Under the pieces are notes generated by a model. The model was not told where the DNA came from, made no database searches, and was given only the letters and a program-made list of their open reading frames with translations. Below are positions 33,131-45,200 of a stretch of 64,000 nt of DNA, one piece after another. The position numbers and the translations under genes are program-made. This DNA comes from Dillenia suffruticosa (Eukaryota; Streptophyta; Magnoliopsida; Dilleniales; Dilleniaceae). The DNA lies in NCBI GenBank assembly GCA_033439265.1, contig JAVTVX010000005.1, positions 6,272,001-6,336,000 of the forward strand, written 5' to 3'. Every line of letters starts with the position of its first letter. Position 1 is the first letter of the stretch.

Positions 33131-34650
33131 TTGCAATTTGGTCACTTTAAAATTGATGGTTATGAAAGCTCAAACCATTTTATTTTCTGATTCTTTCCTT
33201 TGGGGTACTTCTTTACCTCCAGGTCTGATTTTGCTCCTCTTTAGTGGCTTTTACACAATGGTGTTGAAAAGAGATGATGTACTGATATCTGCAGCGTCCA
33301 TCGGGTATGATCGGTGGTATTTGTATGACTTGTTTAAAATGCTAATACTACCTTGAAACTGAATTCCTATATCTATCTGTTCTGTTTCTAACACATCCCA
33401 CGTTTCAAGAAGAGATGCCAATAACAGCCTTTTGAAATCCAAGGTACAACTATCAATGTGGTTTTTTTCATGTCACATGTCAGTATTGTTTGTTTCGATT
33501 AATGTCAATTTATACCAGGGTTCCACTTTAATGAAGAACAACCTAGAGTCTGTCCTCAAGAGTTTACTTGTAGAAACTAATTGGTTGTTTGAAATCTCAG
33601 GCTTTTGTTTGATTATAGAGCCAATTACCTTAAAAAGTGAAAAACAATATGTGTTATATTCTAGTGTTGTTTTGTGTATGAAACTGCCAACTATTAATGG
33701 CTGTTTCAGACAACAGTTACCGGTCTACTCCTTGTTATGTGATCCAATGCTTGAATCCTACTTCGGCGACCTTCATTTGTTCTTAAGGGTAGAGTGCGTT
33801 CATTTGTTACTCATATTGATTTCCATCATTAAAACGACATGTGACTTGTTAGGATTTTGCAGTGTTTGCACATATTATTGTGCAGATTCGAAATCCTTGC
33901 TAATCGATTTGCTTGTTCTAAACTGTCCTCGAGCTTTAAGTTCCATATGATGTTCTTGAGTGACTAAGCATTGGAACATTACCTGCAGAAAAAAATTATT
34001 GGTTTATGAATGTTGCTTTAATTCAAGTTTTGAAGGGGTCATTCATTCTTCTTCTTTGTTTTCCTTTATTAGGGTTCTTAACTTTTTTACGTAAGATGCC
34101 TCTAGAGAAATTAGGGCAGAGCTTTACATCCAAGGAATTAGGGTTACCATTGAAAAATCTAATGTGATAACATTATTTTTTATGAAGAAATCTGAGGTTT
34201 GGGGAGGAAGAAAATTCCCACAACTAAATTGAAAAAAAAATAAAATAAAGCAATAGATGAGAAAATGGGTTTACTAGCATCACAGTAATAGAACCTTAGA
34301 CATCATGCCTGGGGCAAGCAAGCATCACACATTCTAGGGTTTGAGAGAGCTCAAAGCAATTTTCTTAGGAATTGAAATACTTATTCCGACTGTTCATAAT
34401 AACTTTACAAGTCTTTAAATAGAAACTCTTAAATGGTTTTGACTTTTCTAATAATAATTAAAATAAAAATTAACCTTCCAAATAACTAAATACAAAAAAC
34501 AGAAACTAAATTAAATGATAAATTTCTAAACAGAAAGAAAAAATTTCTGGTGCAGAAAAAGTGAAACTCTTAAAATCTTAATCAAGCTCGATCAACTGTT
34601 GAAACTTTGGAATTGTCGCTTTCATTTTGTCTTTCTTGATGTAGATTTCA
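33131..34650. other. Non-coding stretch, nothing recognised
   Basis: AT-rich. A 172-codon open frame at 33432-33950 is rich in Leu, Ser and Cys, has no recognisable domain, and contains intron-like T-rich tracts. I do not support it as a gene. Confidence 0.4.
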
Positions 34651-34671
34651 CAAAGTTGCTCATATAGAGTC

Positions 34672-35388
34672 GGAAGAAATGTTATCAAAGGAAGAAGTTG
34701 AGGCTTTATCTGATGATGATTTTGATGGTTTAAATAAGGAATGCGAAATTTTTAAAGAGATGTTCGAGGGACTAATAGGAGGTGTCTTGTCCGCTAGACA
34801 CATTGAAAGTGATATGCACCACATGGTGTAAACAGCAATAGCTCCACTGTAACCCGCCAGAGTTAGTCCTCCAAAGGATTAACCGTGGAGGATTCAGCCG
34901 ATGCCATTGAGGATTCAAGAGGTTGTTCTGGAAGCCAGGTGCTGAAGGGAAGGAGGTGCCACAGTCAGAACAAAAGAGCTGGATTTAAAGGTGAAACGGA
35001 TAAAACTGTCGTCTATCTGACAAATTACCTAATGACGAGCATTCCTCATGCAGGTGTTTGACGTCATGAGTGCCTGTGATAGAAACTGGTAGTGCTATGT
35101 CCCTTCCAGATTATCAAACTCGTTTGGGTGAATCTTCTGCGTGAGAGTGTTGCATCCAGTTGTGAGTTGAACTTGACAGACGGTAATGATGAGAAGGATC
35201 TTGTTAGGGGTAAAGCTATTGATTCACTTGCTTCCCAGGACAGTGTTGGGAACAAACTTATAATTGCAACTTCTGTAACTGTTGCAAAGAAGTCTGGATT
35301 ACCTTTCGCTGCTGAGGATGGACAAAATTGGATCCGTAGTTCCAGATTTAAATGTAACCCTCAAGATTTTTTGATTTTGGGCACCTAA
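34672..35388 (+). pseudogene. Unidentified exon-like fragments
   Basis: Two stretches have host-exon character. One at about 34672-34831 reads acidic, helical sequence (EALSDDDFDGLNKE, then EMFEGLIGG) and ends at TAA. The other at about 35140-35388 reads LASQDSVGNKLIIATSVTVA and GLPFAAEDGQNW before a TAA. They lie in different frames, with stops and DNA containing splice-like sites between them. I cannot name the parent gene. It may be a decayed host gene, a retrocopy, or a fragment captured by a transposon. Confidence 0.35.
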
Positions 35389-36144
35389 AAGAATTGGTTG
35401 TAGCCGCTCTTTTGTACTTCACGTACATTGTACTTGTTTTTCAGACATAGTGAAGTTTGAATATCTTAAAATTTGAAGATTATCATGTATCTAATCCCAT
35501 TCACTCCATTAGCTTTCATCTCTCCACATCGGTATTAGCCCAACAAAATATTTTAGTCATCCTTGTTTTTTTCTATCTCTACATATTTTAACACTTTATC
35601 GGAAATTCTCTTTCCCCCGACACTTGCAAAAACAAAATGTTATATTATAATTATGCAGGTAAGTTCTATTTGGGAGATGTGGCAATCAATATGGCTTTTC
35701 CTTTTTCATTAAAAATAAAATTTAGATTTTCATCACCAAGCAAAAATAAAAACCAAAAAAGGCTAAATGCGCCGATCTCCTGTTAACCGGTGGTTGGTGT
35801 ATCGGATAAATCTCTTGAAAAAAATAAATTCAAGTTCAATAGTTGTACAAGAAAATTATCTCATTTTGTAATCCTAAATGCACCAATCTCCTATTAAGTT
35901 TAATATATATAAAATAGGATTTATGGTAATTATATCCACTCATAAGAGAAAAAATTCGATTTATGATATATGTGGGAAACTATACGTGAAAGTCAATTTA
36001 TTAGATATTTAAAATTATATGGACATAATATAAATGTATAAATAATACTAGTTATGTCAATTAAAAACTAAATCAATAACAATAAAAAAAATTCTATTTT
36101 AATAAAAAAAGATAAATTTCTAAAATATTATTTATAACTAAACT
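35389..36144. other. AT-rich non-coding stretch
   Basis: No gene, terminus or repeat structure recognised beyond general AT richness. Confidence 0.5.
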
Positions 36145-37129
36145 CAACTTATGATATTCAAAAGCCGATTAAAACCAAGCTTATTTATGTAGATATAAAC
36201 TAGGTGGGCTCTGGCAGCACAAGATGCGATCGGGGGGAAAAAATTTGTAATTTTTTATCTTCTTTATTTAGGCCCAATAAATAGTTAGACTTAAAATTTA
36301 TATAATTTATTACTAATTGTAACTAATTTTATACATTACATTAATTAAATAGTATTTATAATTTCTACCAAAAATATTATATTAACTCAAATTTAAAATA
36401 AAAATTATTTAAATATAAACATAACACACACATTTTGATATACATGGGGGAGAGGAAAACACAAAGCACTCAAATCAATTTATTTCTCATAGGAATTTAG
36501 ATTGATTTTACATTTTTTATAATTTTACATTATTAGTATTTTTGTTATATTTTTATAATTTGAGTTAAGAATAATTTTAGAGTTTTGCATTTATTTAGCT
36601 TTAATTCTTTGAATCACTGAATATATTTTATTTATTTAGTTTTTAAAAAACTTAGACTTAGAAATTCATTTAAAAAATGGTTATATAATTTTGGGTAGTT
36701 AGAATAAATTAAAATTTTAATTAAAAAATTGACTAATTTTAATATGAGATTTGGTTATATTATTATGGGGTGTAAGTAATCACAAACAAAAAGAGAGAAA
36801 ATGCATACTAAGTCAATAGGAACACAACTAAGAACTATATATCCCACTAGAACCATGGAGCAGTTTATATATCTTCAAATTTATTGGTTTCAAATGTAGA
36901 TTAAAATCAAATTTGGAGAGATTTTTGCCAATTACTTTTGTTAAACAGTTTAAGCTTTTTTGCCCATGAAATTTCAATCACTATTCACAAATACCAATGA
37001 TAAGAATCTTGTCCCAGGTTTAACCTTAAGTTGGTATTTTATTTGATGGTGAGTTTAGGATAATACAAAATTGTCATAAAAAGAAAAAAAAAAAGAAGAA
37101 AAAGCTTTAGCATATCCAAAGAGGAAGTG
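36145..37129 (+). repeat. Truncated RALF-unit flank
   Basis: Positions 36145-36455 match 2561-2870, and 36470-37129 match 6827-7470. The unit thus lacks the ~3.9 kb between those blocks in the RALF-a unit. It ends at GAGGAAGTG, about 150 bp short of where the RALF-a gene would begin, and an LTR follows. Confidence 0.8.
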
Positions 37130-37315
37130 TGTCATGCCCCGACCCTCGAATCGAGCACCATAACCGCCGCGTTACCTGAAACACATGTGAACTTCACTCC
37201 ATATTCCGAGATACTACAAGGTATCCCAATATCCACCTATTTTCTAAAATAATCTAACCATAAAAATAAATCAGCATGTATTCATCGCAAAATCAAAGGA
37301 TTAGCTCGATCTATC
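37130..37315 (-). repeat. Degenerate solo LTR, left part
   Basis: Starts TGTCATGCCCCGACCC, the reverse complement of an LTR end GGGGCATGACA. It is interrupted by the CACTA element and resumes at 40033. AGTG precedes it and also follows the right end at 42248. Confidence 0.7.
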
Positions 37316-38173
37316 CACTACAAAAAATGACAAAATTTGCGACAAAATTTGCTACAAATTTGCAAGAAAAATTCGTTGCAAAACAAATTTGTGACAAATT
37401 TTGTAACAAATATTTTTTCGTTGCTAATAAGTTATCGCAAAATTTTGGGACGAAAAATTAAATATTCGTCACAAAAATTTCAAACAAATATTTATATGTC
37501 GCCAAATTTATCGCAAAATTGGAGACGAATAAATTTTTCGTCGCAAAATTAGTGATGAATAAATTTGTCGTCGCAAAATTTCTAACAAAAAAAATTCGTT
37601 GCAAAATTTGCTATGAAAATATTTTCGTCGCAAAATCCGTTGCAAAATTTGCGACGAAACAATATTTGTTACAAATTTTGCAACGAATAAGTTATTTATC
37701 TCAAATTACCAACAAAAAATAATTTGTCGCAAATATATGACGAATGTTATTCATTGCAAAATTTGTCGCTAATCAAAATTTACCATTCAATTTTAGCCAT
37801 GAAATTTGCGACGCTCATAGTTTTCAGGGGATAAATTTTGCGACGAATATGTATTTTGCAATAAATATAAATTTTATTGGTATATTTGGACCATTTTCCC
37901 TATATAACGTATTTTTATACCTGTTTACCCAATCTCATCAACAATTAATCATCCAAATAATTTTTAATATCAAATTTCAGCCATCTATACTCATAATTAT
38001 AACTAACTTTTAATAAGATCAATAAGTTAAAAATTTAACAAGAAATCATAATAGTAATATAAAAAATAAAAGCAACATCAAGACTAAATGTTAAAATATC
38101 AATAACTATACATAACCAAAAAAATCAATGTAACGAGTATCAAAATATAACAGTAAAATAACAGTATACAATT

Positions 38174-38617
38174 TCAAGCACGACCTCTACCATCACCATC
38201 ATCATCATTATCATCATCATCATCGAAGAAATCATCACCTTCATCACCATCACAAGCATTATCAGGAGGATAAATAGAAGGGGGAATCTGACTCGGAGCG
38301 GAGACTAACTGAAGATGCTGCATGATTAACATTTGCTGCGTGTGGACCTCGTTCATTTCTTGCGTGTGCTTTGCTTGAAGTTCATTAAATTCCTGATCTC
38401 TTTGCAGCAGTACTTTATCACACTGCAAAAATTTACCATTACGACACCTTCTACATGGACACCTTAGCTTATTCCCATCCATAAAATCAATATGAGTACA
38501 AGCAAAATCTAAAAATTGTTCCAACCCAAAAATAAATTCATCAGTTAAACCCCAACGATCAGATAAATCCTTTTTATACATACAACTTCTTTCGTTTTGC
38601 CTTTTCCATGTCTCCAA
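38174..38617 (-). pseudogene. CACTA transposase fragment (chimeric ORF)
   Basis: 147 residues. Positions about 11-72 (CMYKKDLSDRWG, EFIFGLEQFLDFA, LRCPCRRCRN) match the transposase-associated zinc-binding domain found at the amino end of En/Spm-type transposases. After residue ~72 the chain changes to a heptad-like Gln/Glu/Met helix (about 75-105), a Pro-rich linker, and an acidic Asp tract (about 121-143). That second half resembles the C-terminus of the other CACTA-encoded protein family. The catalytic core is absent. Most likely a deletion joined the start of one element gene to the end of another, leaving an open frame. It could in principle bind element ends without cutting; that is inference. 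Confidence 0.7.
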
Positions 38618-39214
38618 ATTAAAAAATTTTGAAATATTAATAAAAATTACTTAAAAAAACTACTAAATCATTAATACTAATATCAACATTAATTCCAAAT
38701 AAGTTCATATAACAATAAATAATAACGTTAATTGCACAAAACTCAAATCATATATAATACTAACTTTAATTTCACAAAAATTTAATATAATAATAAATAA
38801 TATTATAAACTTAATTAATATCAAACAAATTAACTAAATTATTACAATAATATTAAATATTATCATACAATTAAATAAAGTATAAAATATTAAACATTTA
38901 ACAACATTGATTATTTAATTAATCGATATAAGATTTACTATAAATTGCTAATTATTGTTAACATAATATTTCACATAATCAATTATCAACACTTTTGATT
39001 TCAATTTTATAAAAGAAATTAAATTTAACAAATCCAATAATATCATTAAATAAACCACTAAATACAATAAAAATAAACTAATATAGAAATAAAAAGAATA
39101 CAAACATACAAATTAACATAATTGCATTTTCCAATCATTACAGTACAAATTATAACATTTCTCATCACCAATTAATAACTCACCGATAAACTCAGATATC
39201 AATAGCAGCACGAT

Positions 39215-39895
39215 AGAGAGAGAGAGAGAGAGAGTAAGAGTGAAGTGTGAAATATATTGAAATTAGGGACAAAACTTTTTTGTCCCTAAATTGTCCCAGA
39301 ATCAGGGACAAAAAAAATTTTCATCCCTGAATCAGGGACGAATATTTTTTTCGTCCCAGAATCACGGACGAAAATTTTTTTCGTCCCAAAATCAAGGACA
39401 GAAAATTTTTTTCGTCACTAAAATCTGCGACGAAAGAATAGTTTCATCGCTAAATTTCTGATGAATATATGTTTTCGTCGCAATTTGCAACAAATTTAGA
39501 AATAAATAATTTTTTCCTTTAAATTTGCAACAAATTTTGCAACGATACTTATGAGTGAGAGAGAGAGAGAGAGAGTAAGAGTGAAGGCAGTGTGAAATAT
39601 ATTGAAATTAGAGACAAAACTTTTTTGTCCCTAAATTCGTCCCAGAATCAGGGACAAAAAAAATTTTCATCCCTGAATTAGGGACGAATATTTTTTTCGT
39701 CCCAAAATCAGGGACGAAAATTTTTTTCGTCCCAGAATCAAGGACGAATTTTTTTTTTTCGTTGTTAAAATCTGCTACGAAAGAATGGTTTCGTCGCTAA
39801 ATTTCCGATAAATATATGTTTTCGTCGTAATTTGCAACAAATTTAGCAACAAATAATTTTTTCCTTTAAATTTGCAACGATACTTATGGTTTCTG
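39215..39895 (+). repeat. 341-bp tandem duplication in CACTA subterminal region
   Basis: 'AGAGTAAGAGTGAAG' followed by the GGGACAAAA and CGTCCC repeat series begins near 39231 and recurs 341 bp later near 39572. The second unit corresponds to the left edge of the window. Confidence 0.8.
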
Positions 39896-40032
39896 ATAAA
39901 TAACTCATTGAATGCACTAAAATAGAAACTAAATCGATAAACTATTAACAATATTTGCGTACTATGATATAATTATAAAAAAAATATTCAATATATTGAT
40001 TATTAATTAACAAGTATTTTTTTGTAATGATC

Positions 40033-42248
40033 TCTAATCAAAATATGCATGCATCGGGACAATCCAACCGTTCTAATCAAATCCACAGATTATAAACAAG
40101 TTCCTATTCAAGGGATCCAATCCAAATTCTACGAAAACAATTCTCAAAGAAAAATTCAAGGAGATAAAAAGTGGAGGGTCATCATTTTAATTATACAAAC
40201 CATAGACAAATTTCAAATCCATAAAAATATAGTAGAAAATAAGTTTTCAAAATAAATATATGGTATGCTTTCATTTGGATCCACTAATACCTCAATTCAA
40301 CTGAAAACTATTACTCGAATAAGTCTAATAAAACAAGTTTGTACGATTTCAGCACTACACGTACACAAGTCTCGAGTAGGCTTCCTATGTGAAAATGGAG
40401 GTAGAAGAGGTGAGTATATACTATACCCAACAAATGATATACAAATTGTACAAAAATAAGATTTATATGGTGGATATATCAAAGTATATATTTCAAACTA
40501 TCATATTATTCTCAAATTCATCCAATAAAAAATAAATAAATAAACTCACACCATTGTTTTCATAGTCATCATAATTCACAATTGTCATTATTCAATCTCA
40601 TTTGCATCTAATTATTTCATATTTTCAAACACGGAACAAACCAAAATCATTATTCCTAACAAAGGTCTACCACGACTTAGAATGGGACCACCAAGGGATT
40701 TAATAATTTTATGTTTAAACATGTCCCCATAGTTGACGTTGTCTGTGGGCTATCATGGGTGGTGTATCCAACTATCCCACCCCCGTGGCTACTATATCCA
40801 ACTTTGAATGTATTGTATGTGCTCGGCTATATCCCATGATCTACCAACCCTACTAATCATTCCGTAAAGGAAAATGACTAGTCATTTAATAGGGGTTCGG
40901 GCTCTCACCCTAAGCCAAGCATATGCATCATTTCCCAAAAATCGTAAATCAAATTCATGTACCATCAATTCTAAAAATTTCTCAATAATAATCATCATAC
41001 CAATGGGTTCAACATCAACAAATTCGCATGACACATTTATTTATTCAAAGCAAATAGGATGTATAAGAATTTAAAATTCAATCTTTGAGATATTTCACAC
41101 ACGTTAAAACATATAAATCCAAATTTTGAAAGTCATTTAGAAGATTCAACAAAATCATTTTTCTTATTTAAATACAATCATGAAATCATTCACCTCTTGA
41201 GAGGGTGAACACTCCCAATTCAAAATCAATCCAAAATAATCATTTCTTGACTTCCAATTGAATTATCCTAAATCAATAAATATAAATTCGATATTAAATT
41301 ACGTCTATTATTAGGGTTTAGGAGTTTTCCCAAACATAATACAAAGCCTAATTTCCAAAATCTATAAATCTATGTTCTCATTTCATCAACCATATACCAT
41401 TTGCATCTATATACTATTTTCATATACAATTTTCCTAAATCTCACATTTATAAACCCTACATTTAATTTTCGCAAATTTTACATTTCCAATTCTTAACAT
41501 AAATCTTAAAACAAGTAAGATATACTCGAATCTAAGACGAGAGAGAAATATTATCTTTGAGAAATCTAGAAATTTCATCCAGCATCAAGTTTGTTGAAAA
41601 CCTTAACTTTCTCTCCCTACAAATATCCCAAATTCCGAGCATAAAATTCAAAGTCATGAGTAATTAAAATAAATCCATGTTTAGAAGGAAGAAATTAGCT
41701 TAATTTTGTGATTGGATTGAATCTTGAACGTTGAGTTTCAAAAACTTTAGATTTTTTCCCTTTTTGAGCAAATCCTAGATTTCTCCCAAAATCACCTTTA
41801 TTCACGGGTTTGCTTGAGGGTTTGGGGGGGTTTAATGAGTGGGTTTGGAGTTGATTTCAAGAGAGGGATTGTGAGAGGGGTGGGTGAGACAGAGAGATGA
41901 GAGTTGAGAGGTCGAGTCAGAGAGAAGAGGGTGAGATCGGGTGAGAAGAAATGTGAATGAAGACTTGTTTAAACCCTTTTTAATAGTAGAGTATGAAATC
42001 TTAATCTTGTCCCTCGTTATTTTTAGGTTTTGTTCAAGTTTATTGTCACTTTTTGTCATTTCATATCTTTTCATACCTATGTTTTGGCCATCACCTAGTA
42101 TTCAGAGTTTTGTCTCAATTAATCTAGATTTGACGCTGCAGGCCCATTTTGTGGGGATGAGTCTCCCAATATTATTTTTTTCGTACCCTGAGTGTCGAAC
42201 TTCTGACTTATTTAAGGGACGAAAATGGCCATTCCACCTATGCCAACA
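40033..42248 (-). repeat. Degenerate solo LTR, right part (copy 2)
   Basis: Counterpart of 330-2545, ending in CA with AGTG after it. With 37130-37315, and without the CACTA element, the LTR is about 2.4 kb, a normal Tekay LTR length. Confidence 0.65.
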
Positions 42249-45200
42249 AGTGTTAGTACTCAACTTATGATATTAAACAACTGAGTAGAACCCAAGCATG
42301 TTTATGTAGATATAAACTAGGTGGGCTCTGGCCGCACAAGTTGCGGTCAAGGGGAAAAAATTGTAATTTGTTATCTTCTTTATTTAGGCCCATAAATAGA
42401 TAGATTTAAAATTTATATAATACATTACTAATTGTAACTAATTTTATACATTACATTAATTAAATAATATTTATAATTTCTACCCAAAATATTATGTTAA
42501 CTCAAATTTTAAAATAAAAATTATTTAAATTTAAACAAAAATACACATTTTGATATACACGTCTGAGAGAATATATGAACCCAAAACAGCTTTTACTAGG
42601 GTTTCTTTGTCTAGTTTCAACAACGCATCAAAAAAACAAAAGCAAGAAAAATGCTGGATTATCAAACACACAGAATCACCGGAATGAAAAAGTACAGTGA
42701 AGATCGTAAATATGTTGAGCACAAAACTTGAGAGAGAGAGAGGTATATCAGAAGAAAAATCTAATGAAAGTAAGAAATGCAACAAGTAACACACAAGATT
42801 TCTTAGCAATTTGAGTTATCAAATATTGGTAAAATTATGCTTAATCAAAAAATAGAGAGTTCAATGTAGTACAATTATGAATAATTTAAGTACGAAAATA
42901 TGATATAAAGAATTTATTATTTTAGGAGAAAGAGGAAATACCGAATCTAGCTTCCAATTTATGAGCTCAATGAGGGCAATTCATCAGGCAAAAAAATATT
43001 GGAGAATAAATTTTACATGAAACTTTTAATTAGTCAAAATCCAAAAGTGTCTGTAAAACGAGCTTAACATAATATATGATCCAATGGTTATAATTTTGTC
43101 AGCAAGGAGACCCAAATAGAACCTATATCCAGGTCAATTTATTATAGTATGGGTCGATACATAACTAATAGAATTTAGGGTTTAAAGTTTAGATTTTAAA
43201 TCTTAAGGTTTAGGATTTGGAATTGTTAGAACTCTTACGATATATAGTATGAGTCAATGTACTAATAAGTTTATTCATGATTTAAAATTTAGGGTTTAAA
43301 ATTTGAAAAAAGTGGAATTTTGATAATTGTAAATATTGACCGTTGGATGCCAGATGATTGAGGACTATTAAGAAAAGAGTAAATTACACTCTTTCCCTTG
43401 TGGTTTGGCCAAAATCCAGATATTTTCCTTATGATGAAAAAATATCAAGTTATATCCACATGGTTTTAAAAAATGGCAAGTGACGAAAATGGTAAAAATT
43501 AACATAAATTTGAGATCCACGAAAGTTTGGATTAACTCATAAAATTAATTTTTCTCAAAATTACCCTTGATTAAAAAAAAACACATTCTCTCTCTCTTCT
43601 CTCTCCTCCCCCCTCCTCTGCACACTCCGGCAGCACTAAAGAAAAGTGAACCCTCTTGAATCAAACCTTTCTCAGAGTTCAATATCCGTCCCTCTCTCTT
43701 CTTTCTCCTACTCTCTCCTCTCTTCTCTCCACTCCTCTCCTCTGCACACTTCGACAGCAGTATCTTTTGATTTCAACTCCAATCATTAATCGCCATTCAA
43801 TTTCCAAAATTTCAGAAACCGCCGATCGGTCACCGGTTCCATGAGAGAGAGTGAGAAATTCATGAGAGAGACAGAGAGTGAGGGGATCTGAGTGGGGTTA
43901 GGGGCGTTTGATCTAAACTTCCTCTTTGGAGGGCTTCTCGTGGGTTTCTGTTCGTTGGGTTTTGCTTTTTTTCTTCAATCGCGTGGTCTGTTCAAAGTGT
44001 ATTTTGCATTGGAGAGAGATGTATTATTACTGCAGAGGATATGATTATTGTAGATGGGGATGGGGATTTTGAATGTGAATGTGAATGGGATTGGTGCAAT
44101 GATAATGGTGGTAGCAATAATGTTGGTGATAGAGTGCAAAACCCAACTATATCTCTCGGGGTATCAAACAGTTTATCAGACTTCCACTTTTTGCTTGGGT
44201 ATGGGCCCATCCCTCGCTACAACTCTTTCTTCTTCCACTGGGGGATTTTGAAGAGGAAGGCAACTCATTAACCGGGAGTCGAGTAAAGGTCGGTGGAGAT
44301 TTGAGAACAAAAGTGGAAAGAAAAGAAAGGAAAATATCCTCTGCAGCAAACCATGTGTTTGGGCTTGTTGAAAATCTGGAGGAGGATAAGAGAGAATAAC
44401 CAACTTTTTTAGTTTTATATTTTGATCGCATCACAGATTCAACATTTTAGTTGCAACCGGGAGGCATTTTTTTTAAAAGGTTGAAGATGATGGGGACTCG
44501 TACGGATCTATAGACAATTTTTTTTTTTAAATAACCTCCGACAAAAAATAATTCAATTTATAATCCCCATTTATCATAGGAAACTATGTGGTGTCTTTAA
44601 CCTGCGACAGAGGGTATGTCGCGTCTTCAACTCGCGGTATGAGATATGAAAAAAATGAAATACAAGAGTGATCGAGAGCAAAAATAAAATAAAATAAAAT
44701 AAAAATATGAGCTTTTTTGAAAGATGTCCAGGTCAACGTGGTGGTGTTCTTGTCGACCTGGCAATATAGGAGGAAATCCCAACTCCCTTTTATCCAATAG
44801 ATAGATAATGCATTAGGCATAATCCATTCAAATGTGTGTTAAAATTTACTTTGAAATCGATTGTTACTTGTAAATTTAAACTATATCTAAGAGTTAACAT
44901 CAAATGAAGTGTTTTTAACAATGACTTATTGATCATATAATTAAAACTGATATTTTTTACATAAAATTTAAAAAAAAATCTCGACTCGAGTTTTGTATAT
45001 GATAAAAATGGACATAAGAGTTTTGATTTTTAAAAATCCAGCTCAATCTGATTTAAATCAAATGTGATGAGACCTAACATAATTATTAGATACAAATAAT
45101 TTATAAAAAAAATGTTATTTATTCTCCCTACTTATTTATTATTTTGCATATAAATAATTTATTTAGTTAATTCTAAAATAAAAATTAATTTTAACTTTAA

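Larger units (their letters stand above)
37316..40029 (-). mobile_element. Complete non-autonomous CACTA element
   Basis: 2714 bp. The left terminus is CACTACAAAAAATGAC and the right terminus TTTTTTTGTAATG (one base off a perfect inverse), with ATC on both sides (37313-37315 and 40030-40032) as the 3-bp target duplication. Both ends carry dense CGTCGC/GCGACG or CGTCCC/GGGACG words, the usual binding sites of CACTA transposase. The only coding remnant is 38174-38617. A 341-bp tandem duplication lies in the right subterminal region. Confidence 0.85.

Noticed and set aside
33432-33950. 172-codon open frame on the plus strand
   Set aside because: No recognisable domain, composition typical of translated AT-rich intron-like DNA, and no conserved neighbour.
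35078-35090. CTGGTAGTG word as a possible right end of the CACTA element at 21746
   Set aside because: No subterminal CGTCGC repeats beside it and no matching target triplet; a nearer, better end lies at 22213.
39215-39895. Repeated GGGAC/CGTCCC spacing taken as a possible CRISPR-like array
   Set aside because: Irregular spacing and eukaryotic context; the repeats fit CACTA subterminal motifs inside defined element ends.
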